Assembly (NCBI GenBank): GCA_047630355.1
Contig: JBLHXN010000003.1
Span: 1 to 64,000, forward strand
Direction: 5' to 3'
Source of the DNA: JANQUM01 sp047630355
GTDB taxonomy: Bacteria; Bacteroidota; Bacteroidia; Cytophagales; Spirosomataceae
Length of the DNA stretch: 64,000 nucleotides
Shown here: one piece after another, positions 26,064 through 35,038 of the stretch
Layout: each line of letters starts with the position of its first letter
How positions within the stretch are numbered: position 1 is the first letter of the stretch
The notes under the pieces: generated by a model
What the model saw: the letters and a program-made list of their open reading frames with translations, nothing else
What the model was told of the DNA's origin: nothing
The model's database searches: none
Made by a program: the position numbers and the translations under genes

Positions 26064-26149
26064 CCCCTTCCCCCGAAGGGAAGGGGTACACTTGAAACCC
26101 TGTTGGCGGTCGCAGACCCCGACAGCGGTTCTTTGAAAACAGTTTCAAG
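26064..26149 (+). repeat. terminator hairpin and dispersed-type inverted repeat
   Basis: A GC-rich nine-base stem CCCCTTCCC/GGGAAGGGG (26064-26072 and 26078-26086) follows the heme/Fe-S gene and can terminate it. It is followed by a longer palindromic unit bounded by CTTGAAAC (26091-26098) and GTTTCAAG (26142-26149). This looks like an intergenic repeat, but no second copy occurs in this window. Confidence 0.5.
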
Positions 26150-26158
26150 TTTAAAAAA

Positions 26159-26400
26159 ATGAAAACACTTACCTTAAATCTAAATTACTCAGCCCTTTAG
26201 TGTTGATTGCATCAAAAGCATTTTTTGGAATTATTTTTCACGATTGGGAAGGAGCTACCAAAGCAGGCTTTTTCGACACGTGTGAACCCGAGTTTTTGGT
26301 TGACTATTCAAGTATTATTTCTGACAGTCTATTGGTTTCCTTTCCTATAGCGTTCACTTTTTATTTTAGTGAATACAAGAATAGAAAGGTTGGGATTTAG
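26159..26400 (+). pseudogene. small two-helix membrane protein, probably frameshifted at its start
   Basis: From a GTG at 26200 there is a 66-residue frame with two hydrophobic stretches (LIASKAFFGIIF and LLVSFPIAFTFYF). The same frame is open upstream to about 26155 but lacks a start, while an ATG at 26159 is off by one base. Adding one A to the AAAA at 26162 would give an 80-residue protein beginning MKNTYLKSK. Either a shorter GTG-initiated protein is made or the gene is damaged. The family is not recognised. Confidence 0.4.
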
Positions 26401-26446
26401 TCAATTCAAATCGAGAGCCGACTTTAGATTAATATGGTTGATTGGT

Positions 26447-26454
26447 TATATTTG
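26447..26454 (+). promoter_or_regulatory. -7 promoter element before the PQQ dehydrogenase
   Basis: TATATTTG fits TAnnTTTG and lies 22 bases before the ATG at 26477. The -33 region has only a partial match (CTTTAGA around 26422). Confidence 0.5.
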
Positions 26455-26476
26455 TTCCGTTCAACCATAACCTACA

Positions 26477-28591
26477 ATGAAGCACTTATTATCTCTCCTC
26501 ATTGCAATTTGCCTACTGAGCTGTAATGAAATACCTATTGACTACACCCAATGGCGTACATACGGCGGTACAACAGATGCAGCTCGCTATTCAAGCTTAG
26601 ACGAGATAAACGTTGACAACGTACAAAATCTGCAAGTTGCGTGGGAATTTCATTCGGGAGATTCTACCAAACGTTCACAAATTCAGTGTCAGCCAATCAT
26701 CATTGATGGCGTTTTGTTTGCCACTACGCCGCAGATAAAATTGATTGCGTTAGATGCCGCCACCGGAAAGCAAAAGTGGTTTTTCAACCCGTTTGAATTA
26801 TTAGGCGGCGAGAACTCGTGGGCGGGAACGAATCGGGGCGTTACGTATTGGACAGACGGCAAATCCGACAAACGAATCATCTTTACGGCGGGAAGTTTTA
26901 TGATGGCGATAAACGCCGAAACGGGTAAACCCGTGACTTCGTTTGGTGATGGCGGAAAAGTGGATTTGCACAAAGACCTCACCGCCGAAATGCAGGATTT
27001 CCTCATCGTTTCAAATACGCCCGGCACAATCTACAAAGACTTAATTATCATGGGAATGCGGCTCTCCGAAGGACTCGATGCCGCTCCCGGACACGTAAGA
27101 GCGTACGATATCAGAACGGGTGAACAACGCTGGATTTTCCACACCATTCCGCACCCAGGTGAATTCGGTTACGAAACGTGGGGAGGAAATTCGTGGAAGA
27201 ACATTGGCGGAGCGAATAACTGGGCAGGAATGACAGTTGACGAAAACAAAGGCATCGTTTACGTTCCAACGGGTTCGGCAACCTACGATTTTTGGGGCGG
27301 CTACCGTCCCGGCGATAACTTATTTGCCAATTCCCTCGTAGCGTTAAACGCCGAAACGGGCGAACGCATTTGGCATTATCAAACCATTCACCACGACGTT
27401 TGGGATCGGGATTTACCCACCAATCCGAATTTGATTACGATTCAAAAAGACGGCAATAAAGTTGAAGCCGTCGCTCAGATCACAAAGCAAGGATTCGTTT
27501 TTGTTTTTGACCGAAAAACGGGAAATCCTATTTTTGAAATCAACGAAGTAAACGTTCCGCAATCAACGCTTGACGATGAAATTACTTCTAAAACGCAACC
27601 CGTGCCAACGCTTCCTCAACCTTTCATGCGGCAGACATTCACGAAAAAAGACATTACTGACATTTCACCCGAACATAACAAAGAAATTTCCGCTTTCCTC
27701 ATAGAGAAAAATGCCAAAATTGGCAGTATGTGGATGGTGCCCGACGATAAACAACCGCATGTTATGTTCCCCGGTTTTGACGGCGGCGGCGAATGGGGCG
27801 GAGCGGCTTTTGATCCTGAAACCAATTTACTCTACGTAAACGCCAACGAAATGCCGTGGCTCATCGAAACCGTTTTGAACCACAAATACGAAAACGCCGG
27901 ACAAACCATTTACGCAAATAACTGTGCAAACTGTCACGGTCTCGACCGCAAAGGAAACGGCGGAGCTTTCCCGAATCTGACAGCATTAAAAGGGAAGTAC
28001 GACTATAACCAAGTTTATAACCTTATCACAAACGGTAAAGGAGCGATGCCCGCTTTCAAACACATTCCCGAAAACGACCGTAAATTATTGGTAAATTTCT
28101 TACTCGATATTAAAACCGAAATCAACGCCGATAAAATTGAATTATCGAGTGAAAGCACAAACAAAACTCCCAAATACTTAATGAAAGGCTACAAACGCCT
28201 CCTTACAAAAGATGGGTATCCAGGAATAAAGCCGCCTTGGGGAACGCTAAACGCCATTGACATGAATACGGGGAAAATCGTTTGGAAATCTGTTTTGGGT
28301 GAATATAAAGAACTGACTGAGAGAGGCATTGCCCCAACGGGAACAGAAAATTACGGTGGTCCTGCTGTAACAGCGGGCGGGTTAGTTTTCATCGCCGCAA
28401 CGAAAGATGAAAAGATAAGAGCATTTGATAAAAAAACGGGCAAGGTACTTTGGCAAGCAGATCTTCCTGCCGCCGGACACGCAACGCCGGCTGTTTATGC
28501 AATCAACGGAAAGCAATTCATAGTAATTGCTTGCGGTGGCGGCAAAGGCACCAAATCCGGTGATGCTTACGTGGCGTTTGCATTGCCGTGA
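26477..28591 (+). CDS. PQQ-dependent dehydrogenase lipoprotein with inserted cytochrome c domain
   Basis: A 704-residue quinoprotein of the glucose/polyol dehydrogenase type. A lipobox (LLSC, Cys16) predicts a lipoprotein exported across the inner membrane. Eight-bladed propeller repeats are evident (LIALDAATGKQKWFF, VRAYDIRTGEQRWIF, LVALNAETGERIWHY, IRAFDKKTGKVLWQ). A cytochrome c module with CANCH at 483-487 and a possible axial Met in GAMPAF is inserted before the last blades. It would oxidise a sugar or alcohol in the periplasm and pass electrons to the respiratory chain. No PQQ synthesis genes are nearby. A strong hairpin ends the gene. Confidence 0.9.
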   Translation: MKHLLSLLIAICLLSCNEIPIDYTQWRTYGGTTDAARYSSLDEINVDNVQNLQVAWEFHSGDSTKRSQIQCQPIIIDGVLFATTPQIKLIALDAATGKQKWFFNPFELLGGENSWAGTNRGVTYWTDGKSDKRIIFTAGSFMMAINAETGKPVTSFGDGGKVDLHKDLTAEMQDFLIVSNTPGTIYKDLIIMGMRLSEGLDAAPGHVRAYDIRTGEQRWIFHTIPHPGEFGYETWGGNSWKNIGGANNWAGMTVDENKGIVYVPTGSATYDFWGGYRPGDNLFANSLVALNAETGERIWHYQTIHHDVWDRDLPTNPNLITIQKDGNKVEAVAQITKQGFVFVFDRKTGNPIFEINEVNVPQSTLDDEITSKTQPVPTLPQPFMRQTFTKKDITDISPEHNKEISAFLIEKNAKIGSMWMVPDDKQPHVMFPGFDGGGEWGGAAFDPETNLLYVNANEMPWLIETVLNHKYENAGQTIYANNCANCHGLDRKGNGGAFPNLTALKGKYDYNQVYNLITNGKGAMPAFKHIPENDRKLLVNFLLDIKTEINADKIELSSESTNKTPKYLMKGYKRLLTKDGYPGIKPPWGTLNAIDMNTGKIVWKSVLGEYKELTERGIAPTGTENYGGPAVTAGGLVFIAATKDEKIRAFDKKTGKVLWQADLPAAGHATPAVYAINGKQFIVIACGGGKGTKSGDAYVAFALP

Positions 28592-28599
28592 AAGATTTT

Positions 28600-28632
28600 A
28601 AACCTATGAGGTTTCAAAAACCTCATAGGTTT
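28600..28632 (+). terminator. hairpin terminator of the PQQ dehydrogenase gene
   Basis: A perfect 15-bp inverted repeat (AAACCTATGAGGTTT at 28600-28614 and its complement at 28618-28632) begins nine bases after the stop codon, with a three-base loop. Confidence 0.75.
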
Positions 28633-28710
28633 GGAAAATCACGAGGTTGAATGAAAATATTGTGAAATAGTTGTTACTTCGCACCACTATTCAACCTAAC
28701 TAACTCAATA

Positions 28711-30195
28711 ATGTCAACTTCGCAACGCATCGGCTTTTGGGTCGGTATCGCCGTTTGTCTGCTGTTTGTATTCATGCCAACGCCCGACGGCATGAGCATT
28801 GAAGCCAAAAGAGCCGTGGGTGTAACGCTTCTCATGGCAATTTGGTGGCTTTCGGAAGCCATTCCAATTTACGCAACGGCATTCGTTCCGATGGCATTAT
28901 TTCCGTTGCTCGGCGTACTCGAAACCGATGATGTTGCCGAGAGTTACGGCCACAGTTACGTTATCATGCTGTTGTGCGGCTTTTTCATTGCTAAAGTCAT
29001 TGAGTCGCAGCAATTGCATAAGCGTATCGCCCTCATTGTTCTTAAAAAATTGGGCAGTAATCAACAACGTATCATCCTGAGTTTTATGATCGTTTCGGCG
29101 TTTCTTTCCATGTGGATTGCCAACGTCGCGGTGGTGTTATTGATGCTTCCCATTGCTACCGCAGTTATCAGTAAAACCGATGAAGCCGACGAAACTTCGC
29201 AGTTTGGTCTTGCCTTAATGCTTTCTACGGCGTACGCTTGCAGTATTGGCGGCACGGCAACGCTTATCGGAACGCCCGTGAACATGGTTTTTGCGGGAAT
29301 TGTCGGCGAATTATACCCCGCCGCTCCAGAAATCAACTTTTTTACGTGGATAAAAATCGGTTTTCCAATCGTTGTACTTTTCATTCCGTTGATTTGGTTT
29401 TACATCATTAAGTATTTCAAAATTACCAATACTGTCCAGTTCGACAGGGCAACATTTGGTGATGAATTAGCAACGCTTGGCAAAATGTCTGACGGAGAGA
29501 AAAAAGCTTTCGCCGTATTTTTATTCACGGCAATCGGTTGGATATTCCGCAGCGATTTTGATTTCGGCTCGTTCCGAATTCAGGGCTGGGGTTCGTTATT
29601 AGGCGTTGCCGATTACGTCCATGATTCTACCGTGGCGGTTGTTGGAGCCTTATTATTATTTGCTTTGACCAATAAACAAACCGGGAAACCATTGTTGACG
29701 TGGAAAGAGGCCTCGTCCGTTCCGTGGGGGATTGTGATGATTGTGGGCGGCGGTTACGCCATTGCCAGAAGTTTTCAGAAAACCGGACTCGCCGAATGGA
29801 TTGGTGGACAAATGACTTTCATCGGCGATTATTCACCGTTAATAATTTTGTTAATTGTGACCACATTCATCGTTTTCTTAACGGAAATAAACTCGAATAC
29901 CGCCACGGCAAATATTTTTTTACCCGTATTGGCGGCAGTTGCTGTTGCAGCCTCAATTAATCCGTTATTTCTGATGATTCCGGCTACGTTTGCCTGCTCG
30001 TTTGCATTTATGATGCCATCCGGCACGGGAACAAATACGGTTATTTTCGCGAGCGGAAAAGTCACCATTCCCGAAATGGCAAAATGTGGACTGGGGTTAA
30101 ATCTAATGTCCATAATTCTTCTGACGGCTCTGCTATATTTTGTCATCATCCCTATATTAGGTTTGGAAATGACGCTTCCTACTTGGGCAGGATGA
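28711..30195 (+). CDS. SLC13/DASS family anion permease
   Basis: A 494-residue membrane protein with about 11-12 helices. Both DASS substrate/sodium signature regions are visible: GGTATLIGTPVN around residue 185 and INSNTATANIFLP around 393. These carriers take up di- and tricarboxylates or sulfate with sodium. The organic-acid branch is likely but not certain. It follows the PQQ dehydrogenase by about 120 bases beyond its terminator, so it is probably expressed separately. It converges with the broken ATPase with a four-base gap. Confidence 0.9.
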   Translation: MSTSQRIGFWVGIAVCLLFVFMPTPDGMSIEAKRAVGVTLLMAIWWLSEAIPIYATAFVPMALFPLLGVLETDDVAESYGHSYVIMLLCGFFIAKVIESQQLHKRIALIVLKKLGSNQQRIILSFMIVSAFLSMWIANVAVVLLMLPIATAVISKTDEADETSQFGLALMLSTAYACSIGGTATLIGTPVNMVFAGIVGELYPAAPEINFFTWIKIGFPIVVLFIPLIWFYIIKYFKITNTVQFDRATFGDELATLGKMSDGEKKAFAVFLFTAIGWIFRSDFDFGSFRIQGWGSLLGVADYVHDSTVAVVGALLLFALTNKQTGKPLLTWKEASSVPWGIVMIVGGGYAIARSFQKTGLAEWIGGQMTFIGDYSPLIILLIVTTFIVFLTEINSNTATANIFLPVLAAVAVAASINPLFLMIPATFACSFAFMMPSGTGTNTVIFASGKVTIPEMAKCGLGLNLMSIILLTALLYFVIIPILGLEMTLPTWAG

Positions 30196-30199
30196 ATTA

Positions 30200-31395
30200 T
30201 CAATAAAGCATTCCGAACAGCCACAAGGGTATTTTATTAAATATCCCGACTTCCATATCGTCGGCGACAATGTAAGCATTGGTTAGTCCTTGAAGCTGTT
30301 TTTGCGTTTTGCCCTTTCCACCAATTTCAAACGTAAACGTATCATCCACTAAAAAATCACCTTTTGCGGGTAATGAAACCGAGTGACCAGCATTTCGCAG
30401 TTGGTTCAAGAAAAAAGCTTCCCGTAAGCTTCCTTTGTCGGCTTTTTCAGGAGCAAGTATTTCGTGAAAATTGGGGTTTTCGAGAAAGATTTTATCAGGC
30501 TTCTGCAAAATACTCGTACTCTTACCCTGAGCCGTAAGCGTATTGATAAGCTTTGCTTTTTCGAGGTAATAAATGTATCGCACAAGCGTATTTCTGGTCA
30601 CACCAATCTTTTCGCTTAACTTAGATATATTGGGCTTAAAAGGTACTTTAGAGGCTAAAGTGACGAGCAATTGGTATATTTTTCGAACGTTCTGCAAATT
30701 AAAACCTTCCACAAACTGCAACTCATTTTCCAAGATAAACCTAATTACTTGCTCTACTCGAATCGGGTAGGTTTTGGGGTTCTCAACGAAAAAAGATAGT
30801 AACCAATATTCAAATATTCACTGAAGTGAAACAAAAGTTTAAAGTTTTGTGCGTAAGATTCCGCTAATTTTTCGTGGTTTTTTATTATGTCTTTTAGGTT
30901 AATTGACTCATAGCTGTCTATGTTTTTGAAAATTAAGTACTCCCGAAAAGAAAGTCCGGCGAGTTCGTACTGTACCGATTTCCTGCTCAAATCTGCCCCC
31001 TGCTTGTGAATATCAATAATACTCGAACCCGTAAAAACGATTTTCAACCCCTTGTACGTATCATAACTATTTTTGATTTCACGTGACCATCCCTCGTACT
31101 TATGTACTTCGTCTAAAAGTAAAACCTTCCCACCTTGCTGCCTGAAATCTTCGATAAAATCCAGGAGTGTGAATTTTGTAAAATAAACATCATCCATCGA
31201 AACGTAAACTGCTTCGCTCAAGGGTAAATTTAACAACTTCAAATACTGAAGTAGCAGAGTTGTTTTCCCCGTTCCTCTCGCACCTAAAATACCGATTAAT
31301 CGGTCGTTCCAGTCAATTTGTGAATGTAAGCCCCGTAAATGTGTAGTAGGTACTTCATTTACTAAAAGGCGGGATTTTATAAATACCTTTTCCAT
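30200..31395 (-). pseudogene. AAA_14/DUF4143 ATPase with one frameshift
   Basis: The N-terminal frame (ATG ending at 31395, MEKVFIKSRLL…) carries Walker A GARGTGKTT, Walker B VLLLDEVHKY and sensor VFTGSS. The frame breaks at a run of six Ts near 30792; in the next frame the protein continues (ENPKTYPIRVEQ, then NELQFVEGFNLQNVRK) through the winged-helix region to the DUF4143 nuclease-like tail at 30200. One extra T would restore a single protein of about 400 residues. DUF4143 ATPases are strain-variable, often with selfish or defence-like distributions. As read it is broken. Confidence 0.8.
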
Positions 31396-31513
31396 TTTGC
31401 TTAGTTGGCTAAGCAATTGTAAATAAATACGTGAAATTATTAAGAAGTCTGTCACAAAATACCCAAAATTGAGGTTGTATAATAAATCCACCAATAAAGC
31501 ACTTCAATACTGC

Positions 31514-32542
31514 ATGCTTGCAGACGTTCACACACCTTTACAGCTTCCTGCCGCAATTCTCGATGACTACTTAGAACAAGGTTGGTTTCGAGCGGGAAGA
31601 ACCATTTTCAATACAAATTTTCTGCACTTTGACGGAAAATTATACTCGGCGTTGTGGCTTCGGTTAATCCTGAATGACTTTGAATTATCTAAGAGTCAAA
31701 ACAAAAAGGTTAAAGCCACGAATCGGTTTACTTTCAAAGTTCAACCCTTTAAACTGACCGACGAAAAAGAACAACTCTACGCAGATTACAAAACTGGAAT
31801 TTCGTTTAATACCGCAAGTTCACTTTACCAATTGTTATTTGACTATCAAGACATTATACCATTCAATACCTACGAAGTGGCGGCTTATGAAGGCGAACGT
31901 CTGATCGGGCTAGGTGTTTTTGATATGGGAAAAAACGCGGCGGCGGGCATTGTTAGTTTTACCCATCCGGATTACAAAAAGTATAGCTTGGGGGCAGTTA
32001 TTATTCTCAAGAAAATAAAATTCGCGAAAGAACAAGGTTTAGAATTATTCTATCCTGGTTATTTTGCTCCGGGTTATCCGGCGTTTGATTATAAGCTGAC
32101 TTTCGGAAAATCCTGCACGGAGTTTTACGATGTAACAATCAACGCGTGGGTCTCAAAAATTTCGTACGATGTTCAACACGATTTAGTGCAGGTTTTGTAC
32201 GAAAAGATGAACTTAGTAGTAGAAGGTCTACAAAGGCTGGAAGTACCTCGTGAATTGCTAATTTATGACTTTTACGACCTCAATCTTACGCTTCAGTTCA
32301 ACGGTCAGCAACTTTTTGACATACCGCTCATCGTTCCGATCAGGCAACAGCACAAGTATCAGATTGATGTAATAACTTACGATTTACTGACTCAAAGATA
32401 TCAGATAGTAGATTGCGAAGTAGTTTACTATCTACCAAAACCAACTACAAGACCCGGTCACTTCAATCAAAACATTTTGAGGCGGAGACGGCTCATCAAA
32501 GAGGCAGCTAATATTGATGATTTATTAAATCTAAACACTTAA
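31514..32542 (+). CDS. arginyl-tRNA--protein transferase-like protein (ATE/Bpt family)
   Basis: About 342 residues resembling aminoacyl-tRNA-protein transferases: an N-terminal G-W-F-R-A-G-R region and a C-terminal GNAT-like half with YQLLFDYQ, the ring G-V-F-D-M-G, F-A-K-E-Q-G-L and FYPGYFAPGYPAFDYK, similar to the ATE_C 'Y-P-x-Y' motifs. Such enzymes add Arg or Leu to protein N-termini for N-degron degradation. The cysteine cluster of eukaryotic ATE1 is absent. I use the ATG at 31514; a TTG at 31469 is also in frame. It overlaps the convergent acetyltransferase by four bases. The activity is inferred. Confidence 0.7.
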   Translation: MLADVHTPLQLPAAILDDYLEQGWFRAGRTIFNTNFLHFDGKLYSALWLRLILNDFELSKSQNKKVKATNRFTFKVQPFKLTDEKEQLYADYKTGISFNTASSLYQLLFDYQDIIPFNTYEVAAYEGERLIGLGVFDMGKNAAAGIVSFTHPDYKKYSLGAVIILKKIKFAKEQGLELFYPGYFAPGYPAFDYKLTFGKSCTEFYDVTINAWVSKISYDVQHDLVQVLYEKMNLVVEGLQRLEVPRELLIYDFYDLNLTLQFNGQQLFDIPLIVPIRQQHKYQIDVITYDLLTQRYQIVDCEVVYYLPKPTTRPGHFNQNILRRRRLIKEAANIDDLLNLNT

Positions 32543-33171
32543 ACTTTTGCTGCGGGATTCCCGAAGACCGTCGTATTTTTAGCGACATCTTTCACAACTA
32601 CCGAACCCGCTCCGATACGGGCATTTTTACCCACGGTAATACCGCCCACAATAATCACTCCCGAGCCAATAAATGCTCCTTCTTCAATCGTAACTCCCGA
32701 ATTTATCATTGCTCCGGTTCCGATTTGAACAAAATCACCGACTTTCGCATCGGTATCAATAACTACACCGCTGTGAATAATTGTATGACTTCCTACCTCG
32801 GCAAAAGGATTAACGGTTGCATTTGCAGCTATTAAATTTCCGTGACCCAAAGTACTTTCTTCCGCAACGTACGCTCGGGCGTGAACGGCATTCACAGGCA
32901 TTACTTTACGTTCAGTATTCAGCATTTCTACCAACGATTTCCGCTCAGTAGCGTTATCGACAGCAATGAAAGCTTCCGTTTTTTGACCAATTAATTTCAA
33001 GAATTCCTGCTCATCTGTTGGACCTAAAACAGTTACATTGTTTATTTCTGAGCCGTGCTTTTTTTCATCATCGTCCAAAAACCCATAAACGAAGACTTCA
33101 TTGCTTTCAAAAATATTCAGGGCAATTTTTCCTAAAACGCCTGAGCCAAAAATTAATACGGGGTTCTTCAT
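32539..33171 (-). CDS. NeuD/PglB-like hexapeptide acetyltransferase
   Basis: A 210-residue protein with an N-terminal Rossmann-like sugar-binding part (LIFGSGVLGKIA, FLDDD) and a C-terminal left-handed beta-helix made of hexapeptide repeats (GHGNLIAANATV…, IGTGAMINSG, IGSGVIIVGG, IGAGSVVVKD). This is the architecture of sialic-acid and UDP-amino-sugar O/N-acetyltransferases. No glycan pathway genes are adjacent. It is translationally coupled by a four-base ATGA overlap to the Bat-type protein upstream, an unexpected pairing. Confidence 0.85.
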   Translation of the reverse strand: MKNPVLIFGSGVLGKIALNIFESNEVFVYGFLDDDEKKHGSEINNVTVLGPTDEQEFLKLIGQKTEAFIAVDNATERKSLVEMLNTERKVMPVNAVHARAYVAEESTLGHGNLIAANATVNPFAEVGSHTIIHSGVVIDTDAKVGDFVQIGTGAMINSGVTIEEGAFIGSGVIIVGGITVGKNARIGAGSVVVKDVAKNTTVFGNPAAKV

Positions 33172-34100
33172 TTATTCTTTTCCTTTAGTTTCGTTTCATA
33201 CGTTTTGCGGTTTTCGAGGTAGCGTTCGTTCGCAATATCTAAGAGCTTACTCATCGCAAAAATCATTTGACTTGACTGTACTTCACCGTAAATATTCATA
33301 TCCATTGTGCGGAGGGCTTCACCCAAACGCTCATTCGGAATTGCCTCTATTATTTCTTTTGTGGTAAGCGTAGTAAATGGTACATTTTCTAAGTGCTGCA
33401 AATGCTTTTTCCACAAAATTAACGCCTGGCTTACATTCTGCGACGTGTCAGAGTCCTTGATATAACGCTTAAATTTTGCCACAAAATCACGGTGACGTTT
33501 GCGGTAAATCAATAAACGGTATCGGCGGTAGATATAATTCCCAAAAAACAGATAAATGCTCCCAAAAGTAACAGTTATTAATAACAAATATTTTACGTAC
33601 GACAAGTAATCAAATGGTTTTTTTGTTTTAACCGTTGAAAAGTCAGTTGCAGGAATTCCTGCGTCAAGAGCTTCTTTAGAAATTAGCTGGGCAATTTGAA
33701 CAGTATCCAAACTAGAAAAAGATACGTTGCTGTCTGCTTCGGTAATAAGAAAGATTGGCAAACTCAGCGTTAGCTGCGGCTGAATTGTGAATGTTTTGAA
33801 AAAGTAAATTACGCTATCCAAACTTCCATTTTCATCCGTAGAAGTAGGAAAAATCTCTCGTTTTACCAGTTCAAAGGGAGAAAAGTTATACGCAGTATCG
33901 GGAAAAAAGACCGTAGCTTCGGGTGGATGAAGGTAGCTGAAAGCAAATGGAATTACATGCCCAACTTGTACACTATCTTGCAAAAAAAATCCCTTCGGTA
34001 GTTGTAATTGTGCATGAGAAGTAATTGTTATTACGAGTGGTAAGAACGAACTATATAATAATTTCCAATAATTGATTTTGCGACCGCCAAATAGATTCAT
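33168..34100 (-). CDS. BatD-like membrane protein of the Bat cluster
   Basis: A 310-residue protein with an N-terminal hydrophobic signal (about 12-30), a periplasmic beta-rich part to about residue 165, one transmembrane helix (about 168-188) and a basic cytoplasmic tail of about 120 residues. The layout and position after DUF58 match the unnamed BatD-like/DUF4381-like component of aerotolerance (Bat) operons. It overlaps the DUF58 gene by four bases upstream and the acetyltransferase by four bases downstream. Confidence 0.6.
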   Translation of the reverse strand: MNLFGGRKINYWKLLYSSFLPLVITITSHAQLQLPKGFFLQDSVQVGHVIPFAFSYLHPPEATVFFPDTAYNFSPFELVKREIFPTSTDENGSLDSVIYFFKTFTIQPQLTLSLPIFLITEADSNVSFSSLDTVQIAQLISKEALDAGIPATDFSTVKTKKPFDYLSYVKYLLLITVTFGSIYLFFGNYIYRRYRLLIYRKRHRDFVAKFKRYIKDSDTSQNVSQALILWKKHLQHLENVPFTTLTTKEIIEAIPNERLGEALRTMDMNIYGEVQSSQMIFAMSKLLDIANERYLENRKTYETKLKEKNK

Positions 34101-34957
34101 TTTCTAACCCGAAATAATTGTACTAACCGAGGAATGTAGTCTTCGCGGGTATCAACCGACAAGTAATTTGCGTTGTATTGCTTACAAATCCGTTCTAAGT
34201 TTTCTTTGTTTTCGTAAAAAACGCCCCGCATGTCCCGCTTAAAAGACGACGAAGATGTATTCAACCAAACGGTACACTTTGATTCTTTGTCGTAAACGGG
34301 CACAATGCCCATGCTCGGCAATTTTACTTCCCGCTGATCGTAAATATGAATAACCACCAAATCGTGCTTTTTCGCCATTGCTTTCACCCGGGAAAGGTAA
34401 TCTACGTCCAGAAAATCCGAAATCATAATGACAACGCTTCTCTTTTTGAGCATATTCAAACCGAACAAGAGTGCTTTCGACAAATCGGTTTTTTCTGATT
34501 TAGGCTCTAACCTGAACAGTTTCAGAATAAACTCATAACCTTGCTTCATTCCGTAATCGGGTTTGAGGTAGAGTTCTTTCTGATCTGAGAAGCAGTAAAG
34601 TCCTACCTGGCTTTTTTCCTTAACCGCCGACAAAGCCAATACCCCGCAAATCTCTTTGGCAACATCGATTTTTTGTACTCCTTGGTTCCCAATTTCTTGC
34701 GAGGCACTTACGTCCAGCATAAAAAATACGGTCTGCTCTTTTTCCTCTTTGAAAATCTTCACGTACGCCCCGTGTCCTTTGGCAGTTGTTATCCAGTCTA
34801 TGGTACGTACATCATCGCCGTATTGATAAGTACGCAAGTCAGCAAATTCAATTCCTGAGCCTTTAAAGATTGAGCTAAAGTTACCGTGCATCTGGGAATT
34901 TACAGCTTTCCGTATTTTAATTTCGATTTTGTTCAACTTTGAAATTATTTCTCGCAC
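34097..34957 (-). CDS. DUF58 domain protein, MoxR/Bat system
   Basis: A 286-residue protein with the DUF58 signature (FKGSGIEFADLRTYQYGDD near residue 28, then RTIDW and the vWA-like LDVSASQ). DUF58 proteins accompany MoxR AAA+ ATPases and Bat vWA proteins, with a chaperone-like role at the membrane that is still poorly defined. The start is a GTG at 34957. The usual MoxR gene is not upstream; instead a divergent promoter region of about 80 bases is found. First gene of a three-gene coupled operon. Confidence 0.88.
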   Translation of the reverse strand: MREIISKLNKIEIKIRKAVNSQMHGNFSSIFKGSGIEFADLRTYQYGDDVRTIDWITTAKGHGAYVKIFKEEKEQTVFFMLDVSASQEIGNQGVQKIDVAKEICGVLALSAVKEKSQVGLYCFSDQKELYLKPDYGMKQGYEFILKLFRLEPKSEKTDLSKALLFGLNMLKKRSVVIMISDFLDVDYLSRVKAMAKKHDLVVIHIYDQREVKLPSMGIVPVYDKESKCTVWLNTSSSSFKRDMRGVFYENKENLERICKQYNANYLSVDTREDYIPRLVQLFRVRK

Positions 34958-34987
34958 GAATTTTGCTTTTTTAAGAAAAAACTGACG

Positions 34988-35016
34988 TTGCTTTCGCCGT
35001 AGGTTCCTTACTTTTG
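34988..35016 (+). promoter_or_regulatory. Bacteroidota-type promoter for the DUF4296 operon
   Basis: TTG (34988-34990) and TACTTTTG (35009-35016) are separated by 18 bases, fitting the -33/-7 consensus. Transcription would begin about 15 bases before the TTG start at 35039. Confidence 0.6.
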
Positions 35017-35038
35017 TGGATAAACGGACGAAGGTAAC

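Noticed and set aside
29061..29384. Minus-strand ORF inside the DASS permease gene
   Set aside because: It is an antisense shadow of a well-supported membrane protein, with repetitive composition caused by the opposite strand.
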